Shown here one piece after another: positions 28,462 to 38,096 of a stretch of DNA of 64,000 bases. The notes beneath the pieces were generated by a model, which saw only the letters and a list, made by a program, of their open reading frames with translations, was not told where the DNA came from and did not search any database. Source of the stretch: Anarhynchus alexandrinus (Eukaryota; Chordata; Aves; Charadriiformes; Charadriidae); contig VUYV01000004.1 in NCBI GenBank assembly GCA_008711295.1, positions 3,693,129 through 3,757,128 on the forward strand, given 5' to 3'. A program made the translations under genes and the position numbers. The stretch's first letter is position 1; each line of letters starts with the position of its first letter.

Positions 28462-29384
28462 TCAACTCTTGCTGGTCCTAGAAGAAAGCAGCAAGGTTTA
28501 GGGCACTTAAGTTCCTCTTCAAAGAGGCAACCTGGAGATACAGAAGTTATTTGGGCTGTTCAGCCTGGAGAAGAGAAGGCTCCGGGGAGATCTTATTGCG
28601 GCCTTCCAGTACCTAAAGGGGGCCTACAGGAGAGCTGGGGAAGGACTTTTTACTAGGGCATGTAGTGATAGGACGAGGGGGAATGGTTTCAAACTGGAAG
28701 AGGGCAGGTTTAGATTGAACATTAGGAAGAAGTTTTTCACTTTGAGGGTGGTAAGGCACTGGAACAGGTTGCCCAGAGAGGTTGTTGAGTCCCCATCCCT
28801 GGAGGTGTTCAAGGCCAGGCTGGACGTGGCCTTGGGCAACCTGGTCTAGTGGGAGGTGTCCCTGCCTATGGCAGGGGGATTGGAACTCGATGATCTTCAA
28901 GGTCCTTTCCAACCTAAACCATTCTATGATTCTATGATTTAAGTTAATGGACATCATATAGACTAGAAAGCTAACATTAGGTAAATATGCATGACTAGAC
29001 TGCTATGTGCCCTGATACAATGCTGTGGTGTATAAAGATTGAAGTAATAAGCACTAAATAGATTGTATTATTGCAAAATTCAGAAGGTTGTCCTACAGAT
29101 GTTGCTAGGCATAAATCAGTCACCAACAAAAAGACTAGAAAAAAATGCATCCTAGAAACTTGTTTCCAAACTCTAGAGTATTTAGTAATTTTGTTTTAAG
29201 GGGGAGGAGGGGAAGTTAGTATAGGGGAAAGGGTTCTTCCTTCTTTTTCCAGTCTTTCAGTCACTATCAGAAGCTGAGTACTGCTACTTAGGCTACATGA
29301 AAAAAACAAAAAACCAAAAACCAACCCCAAACAAAACTCAAATCCAATGAAGCATTCTTCTAAACTACTCACTTTTTCTGCCAT
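14694..29384 (-). CDS. RIMBP2: RIMBP2, N-terminal part (five coding exons; gene continues off the left edge)
   Basis: RIM-binding proteins are presynaptic active-zone scaffolds that link RIM and voltage-gated calcium channels through SH3 domains; those domains lie outside this window. Seen here: five minus-strand exons (29373-29384, 23149-23265, 18711-18821, 15558-15782, 14694-14828), each bounded by AG/GT signals and all joining in phase 0, giving about 200 residues starting M-A-E-K at a near-perfect Kozak site. Residues 1-80 are basic and low-complexity (K/S-rich). Residues from about 130 form a coiled coil. The pattern [12 protein letters not shown] followed by EG, then [20 protein letters not shown], matches the RIMBP1 (TSPOAP1) and RIMBP3 N-terminal coiled coil as I recall it. 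Gene order next to STX2 and RAN supports RIMBP2 over its paralogues. Annotated short RIMBP2 forms start further downstream, so this would be a long isoform. I recognised no downstream exon between 1 and 14.6 kb. Alternative: a missed exon could lie between the ones listed. Confidence 0.75.
15558..15782 (-). CDS. RIMBP2: RIMBP2 coding exon 4, start of the coiled coil (residues about 81-155)
   Basis: This is a 225-nt minus-strand exon (75 codons) with acceptor TTTTCTCTTTGCCAG and donor GTAGGTAA. The first half is Ser/Thr-rich ([14 protein letters not shown]). The second half becomes a heptad coiled coil, with [20 protein letters not shown] near its end. The core LQ-EC-EL---L is the same as in the RIMBP1/RIMBP3 N-terminal coiled coil (recalled, not aligned here). 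Confidence 0.8.
17020..17300. promoter_or_regulatory. GC-rich intronic island
   Basis: About 280 bp of strongly GC-rich, CpG-containing DNA in an otherwise AT-rich RIMBP2 intron. It begins with a YY1-like ATGGCCGCC (17023) and contains three CTGGAAC boxes at 10-11 bp spacing (near 17196-17222) and a 13-bp CGGCCTCTCCTCA duplicated in tandem (near 17247). It is probably a small CpG island or promoter; which strand it would drive is unknown. Confidence 0.35.
17491..17661 (-). mobile_element. CR1 LINE 3' fragment, antisense
   Basis: Reads on the plus strand TAGAACCATAGAATCGTTCA, then GGTTGGAAGAGACCTTTAAG and CCACCTCCCTGGGCAGCCTG, which is the reverse complement of the CR1 3' end. Confidence 0.9.
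18711..18821 (-). CDS. RIMBP2: RIMBP2 coding exon 3 (residues about 44-80)
   Basis: This is a 111-nt minus-strand exon (37 codons) with acceptor TTTGATCCACAG and donor GTGAGTGG. The peptide is very basic (13 Lys or Arg in the first 27 residues), with stretches such as [10 protein letters not shown] and [13 protein letters not shown]. It is probably unstructured and could bind acidic lipid or serve as a nuclear-localisation-like patch; that is inference. Phase 0-0 lets it be skipped without a frameshift. Confidence 0.7.
18822..23148 (-). other. RIMBP2 intron, nothing recognised
   Basis: 4.3 kb of AT-rich DNA without a repeat or exon that I can support. Scattered minus-strand open frames lack paired splice sites or family resemblance. 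Confidence 0.55.
23149..23265 (-). CDS. RIMBP2: RIMBP2 coding exon 2 (residues about 5-43)
   Basis: This is a 117-nt minus-strand exon of exactly 39 codons, with acceptor CTCTATTACAG and donor GTGAGTAA. It encodes [18 protein letters not shown], then an acidic/basic tail ending EQEEDKV. No known domain is visible; it looks like a disordered linker. Clean splice signals and phase 0 at both ends, matching its neighbours, support it as real. The solo LTR at 23647-24349 sits in the intron just upstream of it. Confidence 0.7.
23647..24349 (-). mobile_element. Solo LTR of an avian endogenous retrovirus
   Basis: A 703-bp element beginning TG (23647) and ending CA (24349), flanked by the perfect 5-bp duplication GGAGT (23642-23646 and 24350-24354). 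Read on the minus strand it starts TGTCCTGGTTTG, has a TATAAAAGC promoter box near 24010, and ends in AAACCACA. The segment around GAGCATGATG and GGAATACCCTGTTG resembles a common avian ERVL-like LTR family, recalled and not searched. There are no internal viral genes: it is a recombination remnant. It lies in a RIMBP2 intron in the same orientation as the gene. Confidence 0.88.
26352..26396 (+). repeat. 20-bp tandem duplication
   Basis: TTAAATATACTCCAGTAAAA occurs twice without a gap (26352-26371, 26372-26391) and is followed by the start of a third copy (TTAAA). It looks like a recent replication-slip event. Confidence 0.85.
27547..27620 (+). mobile_element. CR1 3' tail fragment
   Basis: Contains GTTGGACTCGATGATGCTTA, GGGTCCCTTCCAACTTGAGA and a degraded ATTCTAGGATTCTAGG tail. 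Confidence 0.85.
28428..28455 (+). repeat. Poly(T) run of 28
   Basis: 28 uninterrupted T followed by A(6), about 80 bp upstream of the CR1 copy. It may be a retroposon tail on the minus strand or a microsatellite; no parent sequence was recognised. Confidence 0.8.
28538..28940 (+). mobile_element. CR1 LINE 3' end (about 400 bp)
   Basis: Shows the CR1 3' consensus order: GCCTGGAGAAGAGAAGGCTC, then GGAAGAAGTTTTTCACT, CACTGGAACAGGTTGCCCAG, GGAGGTGTTCAAGGCCAG, GGAACTCGATGATCTTCAAG and the tail CTATGATTCTATGAT. It is 5' truncated, as usual. The open frames on the opposite strand are by-products. Confidence 0.93.
29373..29384 (-). CDS. RIMBP2: RIMBP2 first coding exon, coding part (M-A-E-K)
   Basis: The minus strand reads GCTGCCATGG, close to the ideal Kozak context, then three more codons and a consensus donor (GTGAGTAG at 29372-29365). 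The phase-0 end joins the next exon in frame. The non-coding part of this exon starts at an acceptor at either 29466 (TTTCCCAG) or 29440 (CTCTGACAG); I cannot decide which. The first choice would place two earlier ATGs in another frame ahead of this start. Confidence 0.6.
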
Positions 29385-30374
29385 GGCAGCATTTACAAGT
29401 AGTTCCAACCCAGTGGCGTATTCGGGATTGAACAGTAACCCTGTCAGAGTCCATCGCCATGGGAAGCTGGGAAACGTTGATGTGTTTATCTGCAATTTCC
29501 AGTTGTCTTCCTTTATTACTCTATCGACCACCTAATAATAGCCTATAGTACTCCTGTGGTGAATGCATACGACATCAATGTTGTCTTAATAGTCTTTGTT
29601 AAACCATACTCTAATGATTACAGTTTAAAGCTAAACAGGTAACACTCTTGCAGTTAGAACAAGACGATTTGACTCTTAACTCCCCACTGGCTTTCTTGTT
29701 TGTGAAGTAAAACTGCTTCAAACAAAGCCATCTCCCTGTAGATGCATCTTCATGTGGTACCTTCAGCTGTCCGTACTTCCCAGCTTGAGGTGTAACACAG
29801 CAGGACAATTAACTGCTATTTCCCCCTTGTGTTTAGCTAATCACAAAACTTGAATGCTTCAGTCTGAGAGCTTGAGCTTCGCTTAGATTTACAGCAACAG
29901 TAAACCAAGTTTCTAAGCAAGTCAGACTACCACTCTAATAAAGATGCATGTATAACAAACCGATACTGAGTTCAAATTGCGTTGAATTTTTACTCACCTG
30001 TGTGCAAATTGGTCCTTTCTTTTAAATGTAAGCAACCCGACTCTTCCATGCCAATAGGAGGCATTAGCCTGTTACAAAACAGGCTAAGCAGAATTAACCT
30101 TACCCAGTATATGTGGATTTAAACCTTGAAAATGTTTCCTTGCATCCCACACTGATGTAGATGACTTAATTTGCTCATTTTCTGAAAATCTGACCTAGGT
30201 AGTTCACATTAGTAAACTTAATGAAAATAAACCATCATCATTGCCGACTAATATTGCTTTCATTGGTCTGTATCTGTTTCTTGTTGATCTTTCCCCATGC
30301 GTTTTTCAGTGACTAAACTTTTCATTCAGAATTAATGACAAAAAGAAAACCCCTTGTACAAAGGTTTGGGATTT

Positions 30375-30422
30375 TGCATGTGTGTGTGTGGTTTTTGGTT
30401 TTTTGGTGGGTTTTTTTTTTTA
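30375..30422 (+). repeat. GT/T-rich low-complexity stretch
   Basis: GTGTGTGTGTGG followed by interrupted T runs. No gene signal was seen around it. Confidence 0.7.
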
Positions 30423-31844
30423 AAATAAAATTGCCATAGTAGTAAAATCGTGTTGTTTCAGCAGATCTCAAAGGTCCTGCAATATTTGCTGTAAATGCAG
30501 AAAACACAAGGTTTTCTCCTTCTGTTTAAAATCCTCTCCCTCAAAACTTCCAGCTCTTCTCACCGACACAGATCTGCAAGATCTATCAACTGACCGTTCG
30601 CAGACATCGCTGCGGCAGCGATGGTTCAGGGATGTACTGGTGCTGCTGCCTGCGACACTTGAGGAGGAAAGGTAGTTAGAAAAATAAGATGCACAACAGG
30701 CATCAACTCAAGCAGACCTGCTGTAGTACCAAACATAGTTTCAAGTGTACCATTCTCCAAACTATTCCCCTTACTCATCCAAAGTTTACCCTTTCACATA
30801 AAGCTCTCGCATCAGTCGGAGCAATGAGGCAAGAGACCTGCTTCTGCCAAGGCAGCTGCTGCAAATATTTTTTTTTTGAGCTTCAAGATGCTTTTGGAGA
30901 GGGTACTGTAGCTGAATTGCTCACACGACATAGATTCCAGGTTTCAGATCTTTTCCCTAGACTCAGGTCCAGATTGCTAGCTGTGCTTAAATCAGAAACC
31001 CCAGGGAATGGCCTGAAAGAAGGAGTTAATTGTGTTTTCTGAGAGCATTTCTACCCAGCTGAAATTTACAGCATTAAATATACAAGGTTGTGAGGGAGCT
31101 CTAAATGAAATGGTTTTGTCTACCCCATCGTCAGCCTTCAAAGGATTTGCTTTCCGCTTTCCCAATATAAAACCTAGCAATAAATTAAAAACAAAACAAG
31201 GTTTAGTCATACTTTTAAAAGATAGCACCTTTCATGACCAGCAGCCTGCTGTTTTGGAACAGTGACAGAACACCAGTCAACCTGCCAAGTCAGTCGATAT
31301 TCTGGCCAACACACAGCATCTACATTGTGGCCAAATTCCTGGAGGTGCGCGTAAAGCATACTACTGGAAAACCCTTGTGAAAAGCTCTGCAGAGAGAAAT
31401 GCCGATTAAGAAGATTAAACCAATCGCAGAAAATTGTTTAGAAGATGAACCGTGAAGTGAAATAACATTCTTCCAGACCACTGAAAGAATGGGTCTAACA
31501 GTAAAGGGTTTTCTCACTTTTGCATGCATCATTGATGCAGGATGACAACTACTGAGAGAAAAGACTCCCTCCCGCATCCCTGTGTTCCCACAGGACAGGG
31601 CATCTCTTACTCCCAAGCTACTTCAGATGCTGGAGAGCATGGCTGCAGTGGCAGTTTCTCTTCTTCTGTAGGAATCCTTTATCACTTTTAACGAGGAACC
31701 AAGTTTAGGCCTCATTTGCAGCAGTGGATGTAAGTCATGACTGCAAAGGGTTATACATGGTCCAAAGTTCTCATGTTGAAAGAACAAAATGTGCAGAAAA
31801 TTGAGGTGTCAATAGCAGTTCTTTCAGTTCAACTTTCTTCCCCG

Positions 31845-31925
31845 ACTCATTTCCCACATCTATAAAGTGCAAACAATGTTTTCCACAATAGTGTTGTGAA
31901 TTTCTCTAAAGCACTTTAAAACCCG
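31845..31925 (+). mobile_element. Possible MIR 3' part
   Basis: TTTCCCACATCTATAAAGTG then TTGTGAATTTCTCTAAAGCA and CTTTAAAAC resembles the 3' half of MIR. It is short and diverged. Confidence 0.35.
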
Positions 31926-33026
31926 AGATTTTAAAGCTGTTTTCACCAATTTGGACACCCACTACTTGACCGTGCTTGAGATAAGAACTAGGCAATCCAA
32001 CACTGCAAGATAGCTCTGAAAAAAAAAATCACAGCTGTAGCAGAGTTACTCACCAATCTTACAAAATCTTTCGGGTAATTTCCTTCCTCTGGCTAAAATA
32101 ATCTCAAAATACAGATGCCTCTCAAATAAAAACGTTATGAAGTTTTACTGTCTAGAAAAATGGCAAAACATAAATCCCATTTAATTTTTTTTTACACTAA
32201 CAGTAAACACATAGCATGAACTTTTAGAAGTCTCCTAGGAGTATTTCTTTTAAGACTCTCCCACGCACACACCAAAGGCAAAGATAATCTTGTAGGCTGA
32301 AACAGGCACCTGAGTGCAACCACTGTGCTCTGCTGCACAGGTAATGTCTGAGCTCCGACAAGTCACATCGGGACTTGGACAAACCAGGACTTAATCTTCC
32401 AATTCCACACACAAGCAGAACAGCTCTGCAAGAGCTCTGGTGAGCATTTGATGCTACAGCGACCTAGAAATGGGAGCCAAGTGAAGCCTCTGACAGGCTT
32501 TCACACAGTTGCAATTCCTCCACTTCTACTGAGCAATATGCGACCGGACAAAGATGTGTTTCAGGTAGTATCAAACCACTCAATGAAGAAACCATGGTCT
32601 GGTTGTTTGTTGTGAAATATCATAGCCAGTGCCGCCCCCGCCCCTTGTCTAATGCTCATATATTTCACATTTATTCCCAAGTATGCCCTTCAAAATAACC
32701 ATTTATATCCTTCAGTTAACAGAAATTTGTTTCACAAGTAGGCCAAAGAAAAAATTCTTCACAAGGCCAGATTCTCTTCTTACGAATTTTTAGATCAGCA
32801 AAGTGTTATTTTGTTGATAGTCTTCCTATAGAAAACCAATTCCATTACTCCGTAGAATATTAAGAGATACTGTTCTACTATACAGTCATCACAGAAAAAG
32901 TTTGGGTTTTTTAAAAAAATAAATTCATGCTTATATTTAAAAGATTCAGTTAATGAAAATCAAAAGTGTTTCATTCCACGGGAATGAGAATCTGGTCTGA
33001 TCTCACCAATGACACAGCTTTGAGCA

Positions 33027-33091
33027 GGAGGCTGCACGAGATGACCTGCAGAGATCGCTTCCAACCCCAGGAAATCTCTGATCCTATGATA
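33027..33091 (+). mobile_element. CR1 3' tail fragment
   Basis: Contains GAGATGACCTGCAGAGATCG, CTTCCAACCCC and ATCCTATGATACAT, a worn CR1 3' end. Confidence 0.7.
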
Positions 33092-34776
33092 CATAGATGT
33101 TCACCATAGGCTCATGTCACAATTCAGCAAAGAGGGAAGCTTAAAAAAGCAGCCAAGGTTTTCTTTACAACGAGCTGTCAATATTATTCTATACACATTA
33201 ACTCTTGCATGCCTTCTCATCTCAGTTCAGAAATTAACAGATTTACCCAATGTTCAAAACATTGATGATTATATGATAGGAGACTCAAAGAAGTAAAAAC
33301 CTTGTAACTACATAAAGTTAACCCTTCTGTGCAATACTACCAAATAACTTTGTCAAATACATATTGAAGTTGCCTCTCCATTTTCTGTAAAATTACATAA
33401 AAAGGAGTATGAAGTGAGCTGTTGCATAAACGGCACCACCGTTGAGCCCGTGTTCATCCTCATGTAGTCTCTAAACCGAGGTGCCCTGTGTGTCACTGTC
33501 ACACTGCCCAGCTCAGTTTACTTTCAATTGACAGTAACCAGCACGGGCTGACCCAATAGTCTCACGTTCTCTCTAAAGTATGGATATAAGAAATATATTT
33601 TTGTATGCAAAATAATCTTTGTTTTCTTCCCAACCCACAGTCTGCTATATGTTGTTAGCTATTTGTATCATAACTTAGCTTCTAAGAACTATTTATTCTT
33701 GAACATCAAAATCCTTCTTTCCCCCTCTTTGCAGTAAAATGGATTCAAATGTAGCCAATAAAAGCAATCATTCTTTACAACACATAAACACAATTATTTT
33801 GTAATTACTTACCATTTTTATATATTTCCCTTTATAAAAACCTTTACTCCAGAAGTACTTTTGTTCTTCAGAACCTAGTTACAAGTGCTTATAAAATGCT
33901 CTTTTTTATTCCAAAATGCTCGTTTGTAAGTGCTTTAGTACTGGCAGAGGGGGCTAAAAGCAGCTGCAAATGGCGCTACGTAACGCAGGAGCCAATTACT
34001 GTACATGACAGGGAAGGCTGAGCCCATTCACAGCTCAAAGGCTGCCCCACTGACTGCGGCGCGAGGACAAATGCCATGGTTATTTTTAGACGTTGCATAC
34101 AAGCTGCATAAACACATCAAATCAAATTTAACATTAGGTAACATGAGTCTTTAAACCCCCATTCACCTCCCCCTCCCCCCCTCCAAAAAAAACCCCACCC
34201 ACATCCAAGCTGTTCTCTCAAAAGTAAGTTAAGCACAACTGTCTGAAAGGGTAGTGGCTTTTTTTTTTCTTAAATATCATTTTTGTACAGAAAAACATCC
34301 TTCCTCATAGGCAGCAGCTCCCTCATTTCCCTTTGTCTTCTAAATTTTATTTCTCAGGCTTGGATTCATCAAAACTCATGTAGTGCTATGTTAAATGAAT
34401 CCTGCATTGCCTAGAAATGTCTGCTCAGTGTTTTACGCTACAGAGCAAAGAGAAGCAGAATAAAGACAGATTAATTTTTGAAACAGCTTCAGTTCATTCT
34501 ATAGAACTCATTTATGTTCAGATTTAGTGTTTTTTCCACAGGTGGTATGGCACCCACCGTGAGAAGCAGCAGAGATACCCGCACTTATAAATAACCTGAG
34601 CATTTTGGTTGTACAGATCTTTGTAAGAAGAAATGTAAGAACATTTTCCCTGTGCTGAGATTTTACTTTCTTGGTTTGCATTTATGGACAAGTTTGCCTT
34701 ATTAATTGCTAAGTTCAACATTCTCACTCCTATCCCATTTTCCCCAATACCACAAAGAAATATCAAAGCTCTAACT

Positions 34777-35016
34777 GAAAGAGGACAGATTTAGATTAGA
34801 TAACAGGAAGAAATTTTTCACTCTGAGGGTGGTGAGGCACTGGCCCAGGTTGCCCAGAGCAGCTGTGGCTGCCCCATCCCTGGAGGGGTTCAAGGCCAGG
34901 TTGGATGGGGCTTTGAGCAACCAGGTCTGGTGGGAGGTGTCCCTGCCCATGGCAGGGGGGTTGGAACTAGATGGTCTTTAAGGTCCCTTCCAACCCAAAC
35001 CATTCTGGGATTCCGT
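34777..35016 (+). mobile_element. CR1 LINE 3' end (about 240 bp)
   Basis: Same CR1 core as the copy near 28.7 kb (TTCACTCTGAGGGTGGTGAG, GGTTGCCCAGAGCAGC, GGAGGTGTCCCTGCCCATGG) ending CATTCTGGGATTCC. It is 5' truncated and close to the other copy in sequence, so probably from a related subfamily. Confidence 0.92.
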
Positions 35017-37274
35017 AAGTGTAACTGCTCAATTATCTTACAGGTAGTCAGCTCCTGAGTGCTTTGGTATTAGCTCTGCAGGCATACCTTCCGTGGTGTT
35101 ACTGTTACAAAAGTTATGATGACAGTTTATTTCTGTACGAATATAGCAGCAATTCAAATGAAAGCAAATGAAACCTCGGACATACTTTCCTCAAAATTTC
35201 TCTAAAAAAAGCCCCCCCCCCCAACAAGAGCAGCACAACCCACCTTTCCCCTTGTACAGTACCATGCTGACACCGGTACTGCATTTGCTAGGGCACTGCC
35301 CATGTCAAAGGCTCCTGTGGGCTCACAGCAGGCTCCTGCTCCTGCTCCTGCCCTGTGCTGCTGCTGGGGACTGGGCGCAGGCCAGTGGCACCGCGCAGCT
35401 GCTGCAGCCAAAAGGAGGGATGGGCACAGCGTCACCACTTGCACACCGCCACTCAACGCCGCAGCAGCAAAAAGCTGTCAGAGCAGCAACCAAAACTAAG
35501 ATTAAACATCAGCACAGGCAGAATGACCCTAGTTACCTCCTGTGCATCAGAACCCTGGATCTATTCCAGAATTCCAAATTCTGGGCTGGGCAGGTAAGAA
35601 GTTATTTTAATTCTGCATTGTTAAAGATGCGCTTTTATGAGGAGTTTTTGAGAATACATAAATGCCTTTATTCAAATAAACAATTCCCGTATTTTTCAAG
35701 TTTAATATTAAAGCAAAATTCCATGGGCATGGTTTAAATTAATAAATTCCATTAATATCTTCATAATTATCTCGAAATCTACTTTGATCATCTCCACACC
35801 TTTTTTGGTAAAAAGTTTCAGGAAACACACTATTAAGACCTTTGAGACAGCCAAACCGGTTGTTTGACATACCAGCCTTATTCAAAGACTTACTGGAAAT
35901 ATTCACAAAGGTCACAATAACATCATAAATATGAAAATAGCCACAAGATACTTGCTTAGATAAATTTATTAGTGCATAGGTTAGAGATTTACTCCCCTCC
36001 AATATTAATAGAACAGAGGTTCATGTGAAAAACAGGTTTTGTTTTGTTTAAAAACAAACTCATTGAGGCAGCTATATCACAACAAGTAAAAAGTATGGAG
36101 TGGCCTATTCAAACTTATGGTCTTGATGGGCAAATTATTGCATTATAAATAAAAAAATTCAACATGATGGGATTTTGGGGGCCATTTTAGGTAACCAGCT
36201 GTTAAACAGCAGAACTGATTTTTCCCCCCAATCTAATTTGCGTATCTGTATAAATAATATTTACTGATAAAAATCTAGAAAACTATAGAATAAAAATACA
36301 TTTTACCTAGAATGAGCACTGAGGCAACCGATCTTTCCTTACTTTGCATGTAAACTTCCTCACAAACATCAGTGAGTGTTCTGGACTTAGAGGTAAAGAA
36401 ATTTGTTCATGAATGAAGCCGAAATTTTTCAAGCGACTTCTTTATGGCTGACTTGCAAAAAGACCAATAATAATATTTTTTCTTTCTTAAACATGTTTGA
36501 CATCTGAATAGCTCCAGCACATTCACAGTGTATTTGGACAGCAAAGCAGGAATATTCATACATACAACATAAATTGTAAACTTTGCTGAATTTCATTACA
36601 TCAACAGACTGAATTATAGTTTACTGAGTAACTTTGATCTCAGACACTTTCAACGAAACAGAAGTTTAAGAATTCTAACCTTTTAGGACCGAGTTATTGC
36701 AGTTAACATTATAGTTGAAGATTTGGAAACACTGACTGTGTTTAAAAAGGCACACATTATACTTTCCTCTAATTCTCTTACAGTGTAAATATATCTACAT
36801 ATCTACATGGAAATCCTTAAACAATGAGAAGTCAAAAATTCAAGTTACAAATATTTTACACACAAAATAAAAAAAAATAACCTGTAACATTAAATGCAGT
36901 ATTTGGTTACATTTGAAGTCTTTCAAGCTTTCAAGTCTTGCAAGCCAGCATTACAACAGCTATCTATATACTAAAACACTTCATATATGTTATACAAGAC
37001 ATAAATTTCATAACAAATCAGTGTCTTAGTTTGTATTATGTTTCAGACTTTTCTGAGGGAGTTTATCCCTATGTACTATATTCACACATCAACATTAGCA
37101 AGCTTCTGAATAAGAAATCTTGACTTGGCTTTATAGAGGAAGAGTGTGATTTTTCTCACATTCATATGAGCAATAAGGCTAAACTGATCCATCAGTTTCC
37201 TTTGCACAAGGATTATTTGTAAAATTATCTGCTCAAGTTGAAATTTAGTATGCTTCATTACCGCATTCCTTTAC

Positions 37275-38018
37275 CAGAAATGCTGCAACTAACTTTTTAT
37301 TATAAAGGCAAGGATATAGGTAAGCAATTAACCTTAGTCACATTAAAAGAGAAAAAAAAAACAAACAAAAAACCAAAACAAACCCAAACAAAAAACCTGG
37401 AAAGTGTAAAAAAGTTTTGTTTCTTTTTTTCTTATCAAGTGTAATGCAATAGGCAGACAGTTAAATAAGTAGTCTTTTCAGGATAAAATATTTTAGCACT
37501 TGTTGCAGAAAAAAATTTTAAGTATAAAGCTTAGGTCAAGGTGATTAAATAATTAATACACTTAAAGACAAGGCTACATCTCATAAAAATGTTCACAAGA
37601 GTGCTAACAAAAGCAGCACTGGTAACGTACTAAAATTCATTTTTAGAATTATATTAGCAATAGGAAAAAAAAAAGCCAAACAGTCAAAACTCAATAGTCT
37701 CTCAACTCCATATTAAAATTGTATGTAACACTGAGATATGAAAAAAAATCCTAAATTACTTTAGTTCAAAACAATTAAGAGCAAGTTTGTCTTACAATTG
37801 TATAGTTTATGATGAAAATCCATTATGATGAAAATCCTAACACATTCTGATCTTCCTTTATGAGTAAACTTTAAAAGTGATTTTGTTTTCATCTTTAACC
37901 ATTAGTGGTACTTCATCATCATGGAACAGTCTAAGGCATCATTTATAAAAAAGGGTTTGGTTTTACTGAAGATGTATTTTGGAGTTTCTGAAGGTTCGTA
38001 ACTCTTGGAATGTGCTTG
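37275..38018 (-). other. STX2: Likely STX2 3' UTR (end not fixed)
   Basis: AT-rich DNA downstream of the distal STX2 stop codon. The minus strand has an AATAAA at 37301-37296 that would give a UTR of about 0.7 kb, and others at 35969-35964 and 35672-35667 that would give a longer one. Without transcripts I cannot choose between them. Confidence 0.35.
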
Positions 38019-38096
38019 CTATGATAGTGTTGTTGCTAGGATAATTCCAAGTATCAGAAGCAATACAGTTACGCATATAATTATGAACATCAATTT
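38019..38096 (-). CDS. STX2: STX2 alternative last exon B (anchor KLMFIIIC...ATTLS)
   Basis: Acceptor CTCTTTTTTTGCAG, then 25 codons and TAG. It encodes [20 protein letters not shown] followed by ATTLS, nearly identical to the human isoform ending ...GIILATTLS. The better polypyrimidine tract is here. The 3' UTR continues to lower coordinates. Confidence 0.94.
   Translation of the reverse strand, partial: KLMFIIICVTVLLLILGIILATTLS

Larger units (their letters stand above)
23266..29372 (-). other. RIMBP2 first coding intron with mobile elements
   Basis: 6.1 kb intron holding a complete solo LTR (23647-24349), a 20-bp tandem duplication (26352-26396), two CR1 3' ends (27547-27620, 28538-28940) and a 28-T run (28428-28455). 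No coding exon is supported, although the frame near 25.6-25.9 kb has a possible internal GTAAGG donor. Confidence 0.55.
29467..37274. other. Intergenic or 5' flank of RIMBP2
   Basis: Between the first RIMBP2 coding exon and the STX2 3' end. It contains CR1 pieces at 33027-33091 and 34777-35016, a MIR-like scrap near 31845-31925, a T/GT-rich low-complexity stretch at 30375-30422, a factor-site cluster at 33960-34095 and a GC-rich patch at 35270-35595. Non-coding RIMBP2 5' exons may lie here unseen. Confidence 0.45.

Noticed and set aside
28613..28957. 114-codon minus-strand frame
   Set aside because: Antisense to the CR1 3' end, whose non-coding sequence often shows such frames.
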